This document shows, piece by piece, positions 55,141-63,959 of a DNA stretch of 64,000 nt. The notes beneath the pieces are model-generated. The model saw nothing but the letters and a program-made list of their open reading frames with translations. It was not told where the DNA came from and did no database searches. A program made the translations under genes and the position numbers. The stretch is taken from positions 792,768-856,767 of the forward strand of contig NZ_JAGSYH010000002.1 in the NCBI RefSeq assembly GCF_025685685.1, given 5' to 3'. Position 1 is the stretch's first letter. Each line of letters begins with the position of its first letter. The stretch comes from Acidicapsa dinghuensis. GTDB lineage: Bacteria > Acidobacteriota > Terriglobia > Terriglobales > Acidobacteriaceae.

Positions 55141-57240
55141 TCAGTCCCCGGCAACCGGTTCCTGCTCTTCGATGCGCTGCGCCGCAGGCTTGGCCGGAGC
55201 AATCGCATCCAAGCGAACCAGACCCTCGACCGGCTTCTCGCCGAGGACGTGCTCGCGGTAGAGACGAGCCATCTTGGCGTTTTCCGCATCCTGCTTCAAC
55301 TTCTCGTCGCGGGCGCGGATCTTCTCTTCGCGGGCGTTCTTGGCGATGCCGAGCTCGTCCAGCGTGTGGTTAGCTTCGGAGTTGACGTGCTCCATGTTCA
55401 GTGCGAGCTTATGGCCCTGCTCGCCCATGCCGACCTTCTTGCCGCCAGCGAAGATCTCATGGCGTCCATGCTCGTCATACCACTTGGTGAGCGTGGCCGT
55501 CATGTGCATCTTCTCAATGATGTTGCGCCAGCCGATGCCCGTGTTGTACGCGCAGAAGCTGATCTCGCCTTCCTGCGTCGCGTACGGAATGATGCACTGC
55601 TCGGTGCGGCGGAAGTCATAGTTGAACAGATCCTGGAACCACATGCCTGCGATGAACAGGAAGTTCCAGCGGTCTGCGCGGCGCTTCTTGATATCGTCCA
55701 GCGTACGGTCGCCCTTGACGGAGCCGTAGTTACGGCCGGTTGCTCCGAAGGTCTTGTCCATCTTCTTCATCATGTCGGAGATGCGGAAGTGGGTAGGAGC
55801 CTGGAACGGATCGTAGTTGCGGAGCAGGGCCAGTCCGAAGCCGAGTACGCTCAGGAATTTACCTCGTGCCGCATCATTGACCTTTGCCAGATCTCTGGCA
55901 ACCTGATCGATCTTGAGGAAGGCCGGCACCGGTGCCGCTTCCTTAGTTTCCTTGTCGATCATCAGCGCCGTGCCGATGCCACAGTTCGGGTGGCATCCGC
56001 AGGAGAGCTGCCCCCACTCGGCGGCAGGCCCATGAATCAGGTCGGCCCAGTCGGAGAAGGTGCTCATGAAGCTGATCGGGAACCAGTCGCGCGCCGGCTC
56101 GCCAAGGCCAGTCTGGCTCTTGACGTCATGCGCCAGATGGCTCAGTGTGTAACGCTGCGCATGGCGGCGCTCATCTGAAATATCTTCGTCGCGGCCTGTG
56201 AACGAAACCGGCTGGAAGCTCAGGAAGCTGATCGTCTTCGGATTGTCGAGCGCGAACTGAATGATGCGGCCGACCTGCTCGTTGTTGATGCCGTTGATGA
56301 TGGTGGTCACCGGAACGATGTCCACACCGGCTTCATGCAGGTTATTGATTGCCTGCAGCTTCACGTCAAACAGGTTGCCGACCTTGCGGTGCGAGTTAGC
56401 AGCGTTGCCGATGCCGTCAAACTGAAGGTAAACGTAACGGAGACCAGCCTCCGCGGCGGCGCGGCAGAGTTCCTTGCTCTTGGCAAACTCAATACCGTTC
56501 GAGGCAGCCTGCACCGAGTTGTAACCAACCTTGCGGGAGTATGCGACGGCGTCGAGGAAGTACGGCGACAGCGTTGGCTCGCCACCAGAGAACTGCACCG
56601 ACATCTGGCGGCGCGGCTTGATGGTGATGGCATTGTCAAGCATCAGCTTGATCTCATCCCAGGTCAGCTCGTGAACGAAGCCTACCTGGTTCGCATCCAT
56701 GAAGCACGGGTCGCACATCATGTTGCAGCGGTTGGTCAGGTCGATCGTGAGTACCGAACCGCGGCCATGGGTCACCGTCGAGGTGCCATGGTTGTGCAGT
56801 TTCTCGTCATTGTGGGCGCGCATATCGCGGCCGGGGAAGCTCTCTTCCAAGTGCTTGAAGAAGGCGGTGTCCATCGACATCAAGTCTTCGAAGTGACCGT
56901 GAATGGGACAATCCTTCACCATCAGGATCTTTCCATCGCGCTCGATGATCTGAGCCTTGATCTCACCTACCTTCTCGTTCAACAAAACTTCGTGCGGCAG
57001 CTTGCCATCCAGAATCTGTTGGCGGATTGCCGGAACGCACTTGGGGCAGAGCGAATCGGTCGAACGCGGCCAGCCCAGAGGGGGCTTTTCCTTCTGCCAG
57101 CTCTTTAGCAGCGGCTTGTCGCTCCACTTGGGAGTAAAGGAATCGTTGGGGCTGATGCGGTTCAGGCGTTCGAATACCGCCCAGGCACCTTTGGCGGCAT
57201 ATACAGCGGCTTTCTCAGCGTACTTAACGGCTTTTGACAT
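55141..57240 (-). CDS. Radical SAM protein resembling tetraether/membrane-spanning lipid synthases (Tes/MSS-like)
   Basis: 699 residues. The radical SAM cluster ligands are Cys172, Cys176 and Cys179 in NRCNMMCDPC, followed by the SAM glycine motif QFSGGEPT. Before this, residues 60-125 carry SLCPKC and MVKDCPIHGHF, a Cys-rich lead-in that I know from the MJ0619/Tes family. More Cys residues (SCGCHPNCGIG, EQCIIPY, EISFCAYN) could hold extra clusters. A short amphipathic helix at the N-terminus and the hydrophobic VLGFGLALL segment suggest membrane contact. Acidobacteria of subdivision 1 make membrane-spanning iso-diabolic acid, so this enzyme may join two fatty-acyl tails. The ATG at 57240 follows AGGAG; the assignment to lipid coupling is inference. 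Confidence 0.8.
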   Translation of the reverse strand: MSKAVKYAEKAAVYAAKGAWAVFERLNRISPNDSFTPKWSDKPLLKSWQKEKPPLGWPRSTDSLCPKCVPAIRQQILDGKLPHEVLLNEKVGEIKAQIIERDGKILMVKDCPIHGHFEDLMSMDTAFFKHLEESFPGRDMRAHNDEKLHNHGTSTVTHGRGSVLTIDLTNRCNMMCDPCFMDANQVGFVHELTWDEIKLMLDNAITIKPRRQMSVQFSGGEPTLSPYFLDAVAYSRKVGYNSVQAASNGIEFAKSKELCRAAAEAGLRYVYLQFDGIGNAANSHRKVGNLFDVKLQAINNLHEAGVDIVPVTTIINGINNEQVGRIIQFALDNPKTISFLSFQPVSFTGRDEDISDERRHAQRYTLSHLAHDVKSQTGLGEPARDWFPISFMSTFSDWADLIHGPAAEWGQLSCGCHPNCGIGTALMIDKETKEAAPVPAFLKIDQVARDLAKVNDAARGKFLSVLGFGLALLRNYDPFQAPTHFRISDMMKKMDKTFGATGRNYGSVKGDRTLDDIKKRRADRWNFLFIAGMWFQDLFNYDFRRTEQCIIPYATQEGEISFCAYNTGIGWRNIIEKMHMTATLTKWYDEHGRHEIFAGGKKVGMGEQGHKLALNMEHVNSEANHTLDELGIAKNAREEKIRARDEKLKQDAENAKMARLYREHVLGEKPVEGLVRLDAIAPAKPAAQRIEEQEPVAGD

Positions 57241-57540
57241 CGGCGCTCGAATCTCCTTGCTCGGCTGGTTCTGAATTGGATGTCCGGATGATCTCGGGTA
57301 TTGCAAAAAAACGAACTTAACTTCTTAAAATCTGCGGCTTGGAGGAGCGGAAAGCGCTCCGACCCTGAATATGGATCGCCACGGTTATCCTAGTTCTCCC
57401 ATTCCCGCAACCCAATGAAAGGACAGTGAATGGCGCTTTTGGGGGGATCAACGGTCCCAACGGTCACCGAATGGGAACTCCAACCCCGTGCTCTATACTT
57501 CGGTGCATCCTGAAACAGCTTTACATCGGAGGTCCTCTTC
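57241..57540. other. Divergent promoter region
   Basis: 300 bases between the radical SAM and amidohydrolase genes. A hairpin with arms GGAGCG (57344-57349) and CGCTCC (57355-57360) lies near the middle. The stretch next to the radical SAM start (about 57305-57330) is AT-rich. No gene is seen. Confidence 0.45.
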
Positions 57541-58908
57541 GTGTTTCGTGCCTGCTCCCGTTTCCGCTTTCCCGGCATCGCTCTTACCTGTTGTCTCCTG
57601 GGCATCTTGGAATTTTCTGTTCCCTCGTCGGCCCAGGATTCCGCGTCCGCTCCTGCTCCGGTGGTTTATGTCAAGGCAGGTCATCTCTTCGACGCGACGT
57701 CCGATAACTTGCGCGACAACGTAGTTCTGACTGTCGAGGGCGAGCGCATTACCAAGATTGTGCCAGCCGCAGAGGTCTCCATTCCCGCCGGAGCCAAGGT
57801 CGTCGATCTTTCGCAGGACTGGGTGCTTCCCGGTCTCATCGATTGTCACGTTCACCTCGAATCCCGCGCCGACGAGTACAACCCGATCAACGAAGTCCGC
57901 ATGACCCCGTTCAAAGGCGCATTCAACGGCGTCGTCAACGCCAAGGCCACGCTCATGGCCGGATTCACCAGCGTTCGCGATGTTGGCTCGCAGCCTTTCT
58001 TTGCGGTCGATCTGCGCAATGCCATCAACTCCGGCCTAATACCCGGGCCACGCGTCGTCGCCAGCGGACCGCCTATCTCTATCACCGGTGGCCACGGCGA
58101 CATGAACGGCTTCGCCCCCGCCGTGAGCAACTGGATGTATCCAGCTGAAAAAGATTTCCAGATCGCCGACGGCCCCGATGAGGTCCGCCGCGTTGTTCGC
58201 GAGCAGGTTAAGTACGGAGTCGATGTGATCAAAATCCTCGCCACCGGCGGCGTGCTTTCCGCGGGCGACAAGCCGGGAGCAGAGCAGTTCACCTACGAAG
58301 AGTTGAAGGTGGCCGCAGACGAAGCTCACCGCGCCGGGCGCAAGATTGCCGCACACGCCCACGGAACGCAGGGCATCAAAGACGCCGTCCGCGCCGGTAT
58401 TGACTCCATCGAGCATGGCAGCCTCATCGACGACGAAGGCATCCAGCTCATGAAGGAGCACGGCACCTACCTCGACGCCGATATCTACAACGACGACTAC
58501 ATCCTGCAAGAGGCCCCGAAGTTCGGCCTGCCACAGGAGATGGTCGATAAGGAAAAGAGCGTTGGCCGCCTGCAGCGAGAAAACTTCGCCAAGGCCGTCA
58601 AAGCCGGGGTCAAAATCACCTTCGGCACCGATGCCGGCGTCTATCCACACGGAGACAACGCGAAGCAGTTTCACTACATGGTCAAGTTCGGCATGACACC
58701 CGCGGGCGCCATCCACGCCGCGACTTCAAGCGCCGCCGATCTCATCGACCGCAGCAAAGACGTAGGCACGCTCGAAGCCGGCAAATACGCCGACCTGATC
58801 GCCGTTACGTCCAATCCGCTGGATAAGATTGAGACGCTGGAGCATGTGAGCTTCGTAATGAAGGGCGGTAAGGTTTACAAGGATGAGGTGGGTGCGGAGA
58901 AGCAATAA
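57541..58908 (+). CDS. Secreted metal-dependent amidohydrolase (imidazolonepropionase/prolidase-like)
   Basis: 455 residues. GTG start with GGAGG 8 bases ahead. A Sec signal ends near PSSAQD. The amidohydrolase barrel shows metal ligands in DCHVHLESR, the likely carbamylated or bridging Lys in DVIKILATGG, His in KIAAHAHGTQG, His in SIEHGSLID and Asp in FGTDAGVYPHG. The closing composite domain is ADLIAVTSNPL. Members of this exported group cleave Xaa-Pro or other cyclic amides; the substrate is not known. It stands alone. Confidence 0.9.
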   Translation: MFRACSRFRFPGIALTCCLLGILEFSVPSSAQDSASAPAPVVYVKAGHLFDATSDNLRDNVVLTVEGERITKIVPAAEVSIPAGAKVVDLSQDWVLPGLIDCHVHLESRADEYNPINEVRMTPFKGAFNGVVNAKATLMAGFTSVRDVGSQPFFAVDLRNAINSGLIPGPRVVASGPPISITGGHGDMNGFAPAVSNWMYPAEKDFQIADGPDEVRRVVREQVKYGVDVIKILATGGVLSAGDKPGAEQFTYEELKVAADEAHRAGRKIAAHAHGTQGIKDAVRAGIDSIEHGSLIDDEGIQLMKEHGTYLDADIYNDDYILQEAPKFGLPQEMVDKEKSVGRLQRENFAKAVKAGVKITFGTDAGVYPHGDNAKQFHYMVKFGMTPAGAIHAATSSAADLIDRSKDVGTLEAGKYADLIAVTSNPLDKIETLEHVSFVMKGGKVYKDEVGAEKQ

Positions 58909-58930
58909 GGCGGCTTCCCGATGTGCATGT

Positions 58931-59419
58931 TCAGTGAGGAAGAAACTCCTTGAACTCTTCCTCGCTGAAACTGATCAGCGCATCAGCATAGACGGGAAAT
59001 CCCTTCCACAACGCAAGAACACATAGCATTCCTTGCACTTGCGAATCGCTGACATTTCCCTTGATGACTTTGAGACTTGCCAGGCTTAGAGCTTCGATAG
59101 CATCCGAGTAAGAAGCCCGAAGCCAGTCCGGAAGTTGGGGATTGTGTTCTTTCGTCCGTGCCGATTCGATCCAACCAATCAAGGCAAAAAGCTGCCACGG
59201 ATAAACTTCCTTTGCGGTAAACATATGCACCAAGAGAGGGATTGCCGCGTACGAAGCTGTATCCACATCACCCTGATGGTAGAGTTCCTCGATCAGCCTA
59301 CTCCAGAGTTGGTCATCTTCGGGAGAAGCCTCAAGCTGCCGTGTCAACGGACGTGGATCGAAGGGCATGCGATAGCCCCCGATTAGGTTGTTCCAGCGAT
59401 CATCGTCCAAGCTCAACAC
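58931..59419 (-). CDS. Small protein of unknown function, immunity-protein-like
   Basis: 162 residues, acidic, helical, no signal peptide. I do not recognise a named family with certainty. The segment LWSRLIEELYHQGDVDTASYAAIPLLV resembles HEAT-like proteins annotated as immunity factors in other bacteria (shown as several shorter motifs: LWSRLIEELYHQG and ASYAAIPLLV). Its base composition is lower in GC than the flanking genes, which hints at transfer. No toxin gene is next to it. Convergent with the amidohydrolase. Confidence 0.6.
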   Translation of the reverse strand: MLSLDDDRWNNLIGGYRMPFDPRPLTRQLEASPEDDQLWSRLIEELYHQGDVDTASYAAIPLLVHMFTAKEVYPWQLFALIGWIESARTKEHNPQLPDWLRASYSDAIEALSLASLKVIKGNVSDSQVQGMLCVLALWKGFPVYADALISFSEEEFKEFLPH

Positions 59420-59670
59420 GGACTAAGTTTAAAGCAGCGCCGTGACCATTTAGACCTCATGCAATTTCTGCTATTCCACTCGCAGTAGTGCGCTATTGTT
59501 CACAACGTGCACCTGATCAAAATCCCACCCCTAATGCTCCACTCTCGTCAAAATGAGGGACTGACCGCGCCCATTGCGGACTCGTCTGCCAAATAGATTG
59601 GTAAACAGGGCCGACCGCAATAACCGGCAGCAAACGAATCCGAAAGAGCATTGACGGCGTACCTCAAAGC

Positions 59671-61245
59671 ATGAGCAAACATCGGCGAACAGGGCGAGTC
59701 ATCATTCTTGGCGCAGGACCAGGGGGCTTGGCCTCGGCAATGCTGCTGGCCAAAGCTGGCCTCGAAGTTACCATCCTCGAAAAGCGCTCAGTCGTCGGCG
59801 GACGCACCTCGACCATCGAGATCGACGGCTTCCGCTTCGACACCGGGCCCACGTTCTTTCTCTTTCCCCAGGTGCTGCGCGAGATTTTCGCGGCGACCGG
59901 CCACTCGCTCGAAAAAGAAGTTCCGATGCAGCGGCTCGATCCGCAGTATCGCCTGGTATTTGGATCAAACGGCGGAGAACTGTCAGCCAAGATCGATGCC
60001 ACAGCCGACGTCGAGCGCATGAAGCGCGAGATCGCCGCCATCTCTCCAGCAGACGCCGAACGCCTCGACGCATATTTCCGCGACAATCGCGAAAAACTGC
60101 AGCGTTTCACACCCATCCTGCAGACGCAGTTCGAGAGCTGGCGCGACTTGCTGCGGCCCAATATTCTGCGCATGCTGCCGCTCGTCCGCCCGTGGCGCTC
60201 GCTCGACTCCGATCTGCGCCGTCACTTCGAAGACGAACGCATCCGCCTCGGCTTCAGCTTCCAGTCGAAGTATCTGGGCATGTCGCCGTTCTCGTGCCCC
60301 AGCCTATTCAGCATCCTCTCGTTTCTCGAGTACGAGCACGGCGTCTTTCATCCCATCGGCGGCTGCGGCGCGATAACACAGGCAATGGCTCGTGTTGCTG
60401 AATCAATGGGGGTGCGCGTTCTGCTGAATACGCCCGCGACCGGACTCATCTTCGAAGACCGCCGCGCCGTCGGCGTGCACACCGCCAACGAAGACCTCCG
60501 CGTCGACGCCGTCGTCATCAACGCCGACTTCGCACAAGCCATGCAGCAGCTCATTCCTAACCATCTGCGCCGACGCTGGACCGACGAGCGCATCGCGAAG
60601 AAGCGCTTCTCCTGCTCGACATTCATGCTCTATCTGGGCATCGAAGGCCACTACGACAATGTGAAGCACCATACCATCTACCTCAGCAGCGACTACCGGC
60701 AGAATCTGCGCGACATTGAACACGATCATCAACTCACGCTCGACGACCCAAGCTTCTACGTGCAGAATGCCTGCGTAACCGATCCAACGCTTGCTCCAGA
60801 CGGCATGAGTACGCTCTACATACTTGTCCCCGTCACACACGAGAGCAGCAATGTGGACTGGATTCAGAAGGAAGAAAAGCTTCGTGCGATTGCTTTGAAA
60901 CAGATAGAGAAGATCGGAATTTCAGGCGCAGAAAAACGCATTCGCGTCGAACGTCGCCTGAACCCCGCCACATGGAACTCCGAATTTCACCTACACCTCG
61001 GCGCAACCTTCAGCATGGCCCACTCACTGCGTCAGATGTTGCATCTGCGCCCGCACAACCGCTTTGAAGACTTGGACGGCGTTTATCTTGTAGGTGGCGG
61101 AACTCATCCCGGCAGTGGCCTGCCCGTCATCTTCGAGTCCGCCCGCATCACCTCGCGCCTGCTTCTCGAAGACCTGGAGCTCGAACCCGGCTGGCATCCC
61201 TCACCTCAGATCAAAGGAAACGCTGTTTATGAGGTCGCTCCCTGA
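59671..61245 (+). CDS. CrtI-family carotenoid desaturase
   Basis: 524 residues. The FAD motif GAGPGG is at 14-19, followed by VTILEKRSVVGGRTSTIEID and FDTGPTFFLFP, as in phytoene and diapophytoene desaturases. The C-terminal bacterial-type phytoene dehydrogenase signature is seen in GVYLVGGGTHPGSGLPVIFESAR. It desaturates carotenoid precursors at the membrane. The next gene, an aldehyde dehydrogenase, starts about 48 bp after the stop, and a further FAD protein begins at 63960. Whether the substrate is C40 or C30 cannot be told from sequence; the neighbour set recalls C30 diapocarotenoid clusters. Confidence 0.9.
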   Translation: MSKHRRTGRVIILGAGPGGLASAMLLAKAGLEVTILEKRSVVGGRTSTIEIDGFRFDTGPTFFLFPQVLREIFAATGHSLEKEVPMQRLDPQYRLVFGSNGGELSAKIDATADVERMKREIAAISPADAERLDAYFRDNREKLQRFTPILQTQFESWRDLLRPNILRMLPLVRPWRSLDSDLRRHFEDERIRLGFSFQSKYLGMSPFSCPSLFSILSFLEYEHGVFHPIGGCGAITQAMARVAESMGVRVLLNTPATGLIFEDRRAVGVHTANEDLRVDAVVINADFAQAMQQLIPNHLRRRWTDERIAKKRFSCSTFMLYLGIEGHYDNVKHHTIYLSSDYRQNLRDIEHDHQLTLDDPSFYVQNACVTDPTLAPDGMSTLYILVPVTHESSNVDWIQKEEKLRAIALKQIEKIGISGAEKRIRVERRLNPATWNSEFHLHLGATFSMAHSLRQMLHLRPHNRFEDLDGVYLVGGGTHPGSGLPVIFESARITSRLLLEDLELEPGWHPSPQIKGNAVYEVAP

Positions 61246-61293
61246 TTGGATGCGTCCGAGACACCTGCTCATACACTCATGGGAGACAATCGT

Positions 61294-62814
61294 ATGCACA
61301 GTCTGATCTCGTGCGAGGAACCGGTCACCATGGCGACCCTCAATCTCGACTCCATGCGACTCGCGCAACGCCAGTGGGCCTCGGTGCCAGTCGCCCGCCG
61401 CGTGAAGATTGTTCGTTCCCTGCGTCATCTCATCGCGGCGGACGCCACTACAGTGGCCGAGACTGTGCCCCTCTCGCTGCCTGGATCGCTGCACCGCACC
61501 GTCGCCGACACGCTTGTGTCTGAGGTCTTGCCGCTGCTGGAAACATGCCGCTTTCTCGAACGAGAAGCCGAGTCCATCCTGCGCACCCGCCACGTCGGCG
61601 ACGATGGCCGACCAGTACTGCTTGGCCGCGTCACAGCCGAGGTACAGCGTGCCCCGTGGGGCATCGTCCTCATCCTTGCGCCTGCCAATTACCCGCTGTT
61701 GCTTGCCGGAGTGCAGACCCTACAAGCTCTCGTTGCAGGCAATGCGGTGCTATGGAAGCCTGCTCCAGACACGGAAACCTGCGCATTTGCGCTGAAGACT
61801 CTGTTCGCTGAATCCGGCCTTGATGCGGAGCTGCTCACCATCCTGCCATCGGATATTGCATCTGCCGAGGCCGCCTTCGCCTCCGGCGTCGATCATGTGA
61901 TTTTGACCGGTTCGGCGCAGACTGGGCGCGCAGTGCTGCATCAGCTTGCCGAAACGCTCACTCCCTCCACCATGGAACTCTCCGGCTGCGACGCAGCTTT
62001 CATTCTTCCCGGTGCAGATCTCGATCATGCTGTTCGCGCCCTCGCTTTCGGTCTGCGTTTCAACGGCTCAGCCACCTGCATGGCCCCGCGCCGCATCTTC
62101 CTCGTCGATCTGTCACAGCCAGAAGCAGCACGTTTTGAATCAAGCCTTGCCGCAGCCCTTGCCGAAATCGGTCCCGTCGCGCTCCCGCCGGCAATCGAAA
62201 AGCAGTTACGTGCAATGCTCGACGACGCCGGTGAGCAAACCGCTGAAATCATGCTGGATGGCCTCGCTGAAGCGAACTCAAAAGCAAGCTCGAACCCGGA
62301 AGTGGGCTGCCGCGCCACTCTGATCACGCGCGCAACGCCTGCTCTACGCTCCATGCAGGAGGAAATCTTTGCGCCTATACTCTCGGTAATGCGCGCAGCC
62401 AGCTCAGAAGAAGCTCTGGCCGCATACGCCGCCTGCCCTTACGCGCTCACTGCTTCCGTCTTCGGCTCTGAGCGAGAAGCCCGGCGCTTCGCACATCAGA
62501 TTCGCGCCGGCAACATCGTTATCAACGACCTCATCGTTCCCACGGCCGATCCGCGCATTCCCTTCGGTGGACGCGGTCAAAGCGGATTCGGAGTTACTCG
62601 CGGCACGGAAGGACTGTTCGCCATGACCACTCCGTGCGCGATTCAAAGTCAGAAAAAAGTGATGCCCAAGGTGTATGAATCGACCTCCAGCAGGCATGTT
62701 CCCCTTTTTGCGGGACTTGCTCTGGTTATTCACGGATCGGGATTCAAGCAGAAATGGAAGGGATTTTTTACAGTCGTCCGGAACGCATTGCAAGTTACGA
62801 CAAGACCAAAGTAG
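61294..62814 (+). CDS. Aldehyde dehydrogenase, possibly carotenoid aldehyde-oxidising (CrtNc-like)
   Basis: 506 residues. Catalytic Cys262 lies in GSATCMAPRR and Glu228 in MELSGCDAAF, spaced 34 apart as in the ALDH family; the NAD loop is LTGSAQTGRAV and the oxyanion region APANYPLL. The lysine usual after the Glu motif is replaced by Cys. The ATG at 61294 follows GGGAGA; TTG at 61246 directly after the desaturase stop would add 16 residues. A 40-residue C-terminal extension ends in a hydrophobic then basic stretch. Beside a CrtI-like gene it probably oxidises a carotenoid aldehyde to the acid. Confidence 0.85.
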   Translation: MHSLISCEEPVTMATLNLDSMRLAQRQWASVPVARRVKIVRSLRHLIAADATTVAETVPLSLPGSLHRTVADTLVSEVLPLLETCRFLEREAESILRTRHVGDDGRPVLLGRVTAEVQRAPWGIVLILAPANYPLLLAGVQTLQALVAGNAVLWKPAPDTETCAFALKTLFAESGLDAELLTILPSDIASAEAAFASGVDHVILTGSAQTGRAVLHQLAETLTPSTMELSGCDAAFILPGADLDHAVRALAFGLRFNGSATCMAPRRIFLVDLSQPEAARFESSLAAALAEIGPVALPPAIEKQLRAMLDDAGEQTAEIMLDGLAEANSKASSNPEVGCRATLITRATPALRSMQEEIFAPILSVMRAASSEEALAAYAACPYALTASVFGSEREARRFAHQIRAGNIVINDLIVPTADPRIPFGGRGQSGFGVTRGTEGLFAMTTPCAIQSQKKVMPKVYESTSSRHVPLFAGLALVIHGSGFKQKWKGFFTVVRNALQVTTRPK

Positions 62815-62997
62815 GGCTGATAGGTATATTCGTTTCGCTCATAGGAATGCAGGCCATGTTGTATGCCTATGAGCGGCCTAATCTTTGTCCCTATTACAGA
62901 GGAACGAAAAATAATTTTCACGAATTATCGCAAATGCTTCAGTTTTTACCTTTTCGCGAACGTTACAATTCCGAGCAAAATGGTGCAGGAGAGCAGA

Positions 62998-63846
62998 ATG
63001 GGGTTGAAACAAAGCATTCAGGGACTCGAGGAAATCCTGATCTTCGACAACTGGCCAATGTTACTGCTTGGCAGACTACTCGACCGGAAGACGGGATTTG
63101 TGGCATACCGAAAGAATGGCTTGGATATCCTGATCGATCTTCGCGGCGGCGATGCGTGTGGAACACGTCTCTGTATTGCCACCGATATGTATCGCAAATA
63201 CCTGCCCTTATTTCACCTTCCTACCGCGCCAAATGTGCTGGATCTGGGTGCCAACGGTGGAGGATTTCCACTGATGCTCGCAGTCGAGGGCATAATGCCG
63301 TCGCGACTGGTATGCATTGAGATGAATCCATTCACCTACAATCGTTTAAAGCTCAACCTGGCAACCAATTTTGGCCAGAAGGCCGTCGCGATCAACGCAG
63401 CGGTGTGTGCCTATCCTAAAGGTGATCTTTTCATCAAACCAACGCGCGGTGGCACCGGTGACAGCATGCGCACGCTCGGGGTTGCCGAGACGGATCCTCA
63501 CGTGGCCGTATCGACCGACACATTTCCCAGTATTTATGAACGATTCTTTGCACCTGAAATAGTGGACCTGTGCAAAATCGATATCGAAGGCGAAGAATTC
63601 GCGATGTTCGCTGCGCTACCGGACGCTCTGGTATGCAAGATTCGCTATCTCATCATGGAAGTGCATTATTTTGAAGAGACGGCACCCGCCGCTACTGCCA
63701 AGCTTATGGACCGCTTCCAGGCGCTTGGCTTCCGCGAGATCATGAAAAACAGCAATCCTAAACAGGGTGTTTTCGCGGAGGTTCGTGCATTTGCCGGTCC
63801 CGAGGCTCTCTTGGACCCGGCTTCATCCGGCGCAAGACCTTTCTGA
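62998..63846 (+). CDS. FkbM family methyltransferase
   Basis: 282 residues. Class I SAM fold with motif I VLDLGANGGGFPLMLA, acidic residue in LVCIEMNPFTYNRL, then the FkbM hallmark LCKIDIEGEEFAMFAAL and the later LIMEVHYFEET. FkbM enzymes O-methylate sugars or polyketide hydroxyls. In this position it may methylate a carotenoid-linked sugar, which is inference. The ATG at 62998 has AGGAG 6 bases upstream; the longer open frame from 62863 crosses an AT-rich leader. The 183 bp before it are less GC-rich and could hold a separate promoter. Confidence 0.88.
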   Translation: MGLKQSIQGLEEILIFDNWPMLLLGRLLDRKTGFVAYRKNGLDILIDLRGGDACGTRLCIATDMYRKYLPLFHLPTAPNVLDLGANGGGFPLMLAVEGIMPSRLVCIEMNPFTYNRLKLNLATNFGQKAVAINAAVCAYPKGDLFIKPTRGGTGDSMRTLGVAETDPHVAVSTDTFPSIYERFFAPEIVDLCKIDIEGEEFAMFAALPDALVCKIRYLIMEVHYFEETAPAATAKLMDRFQALGFREIMKNSNPKQGVFAEVRAFAGPEALLDPASSGARPF

Positions 63847-63959
63847 CACCGGAGCGCCGTAGCAAGACCGCATTATGCTTGTGCAGTCCGACGACAAATC
63901 GCAGGCAATCGGCCTGCTGATGACCTCCACCGGTGATTGATAAGAAGAGGCGGTTTGCC

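Noticed and set aside
55249..56178. Plus-strand open frame of 309 codons opposite the radical SAM gene
   Set aside because: No homology or start signals; it is explained by the codon bias of the radical SAM gene.
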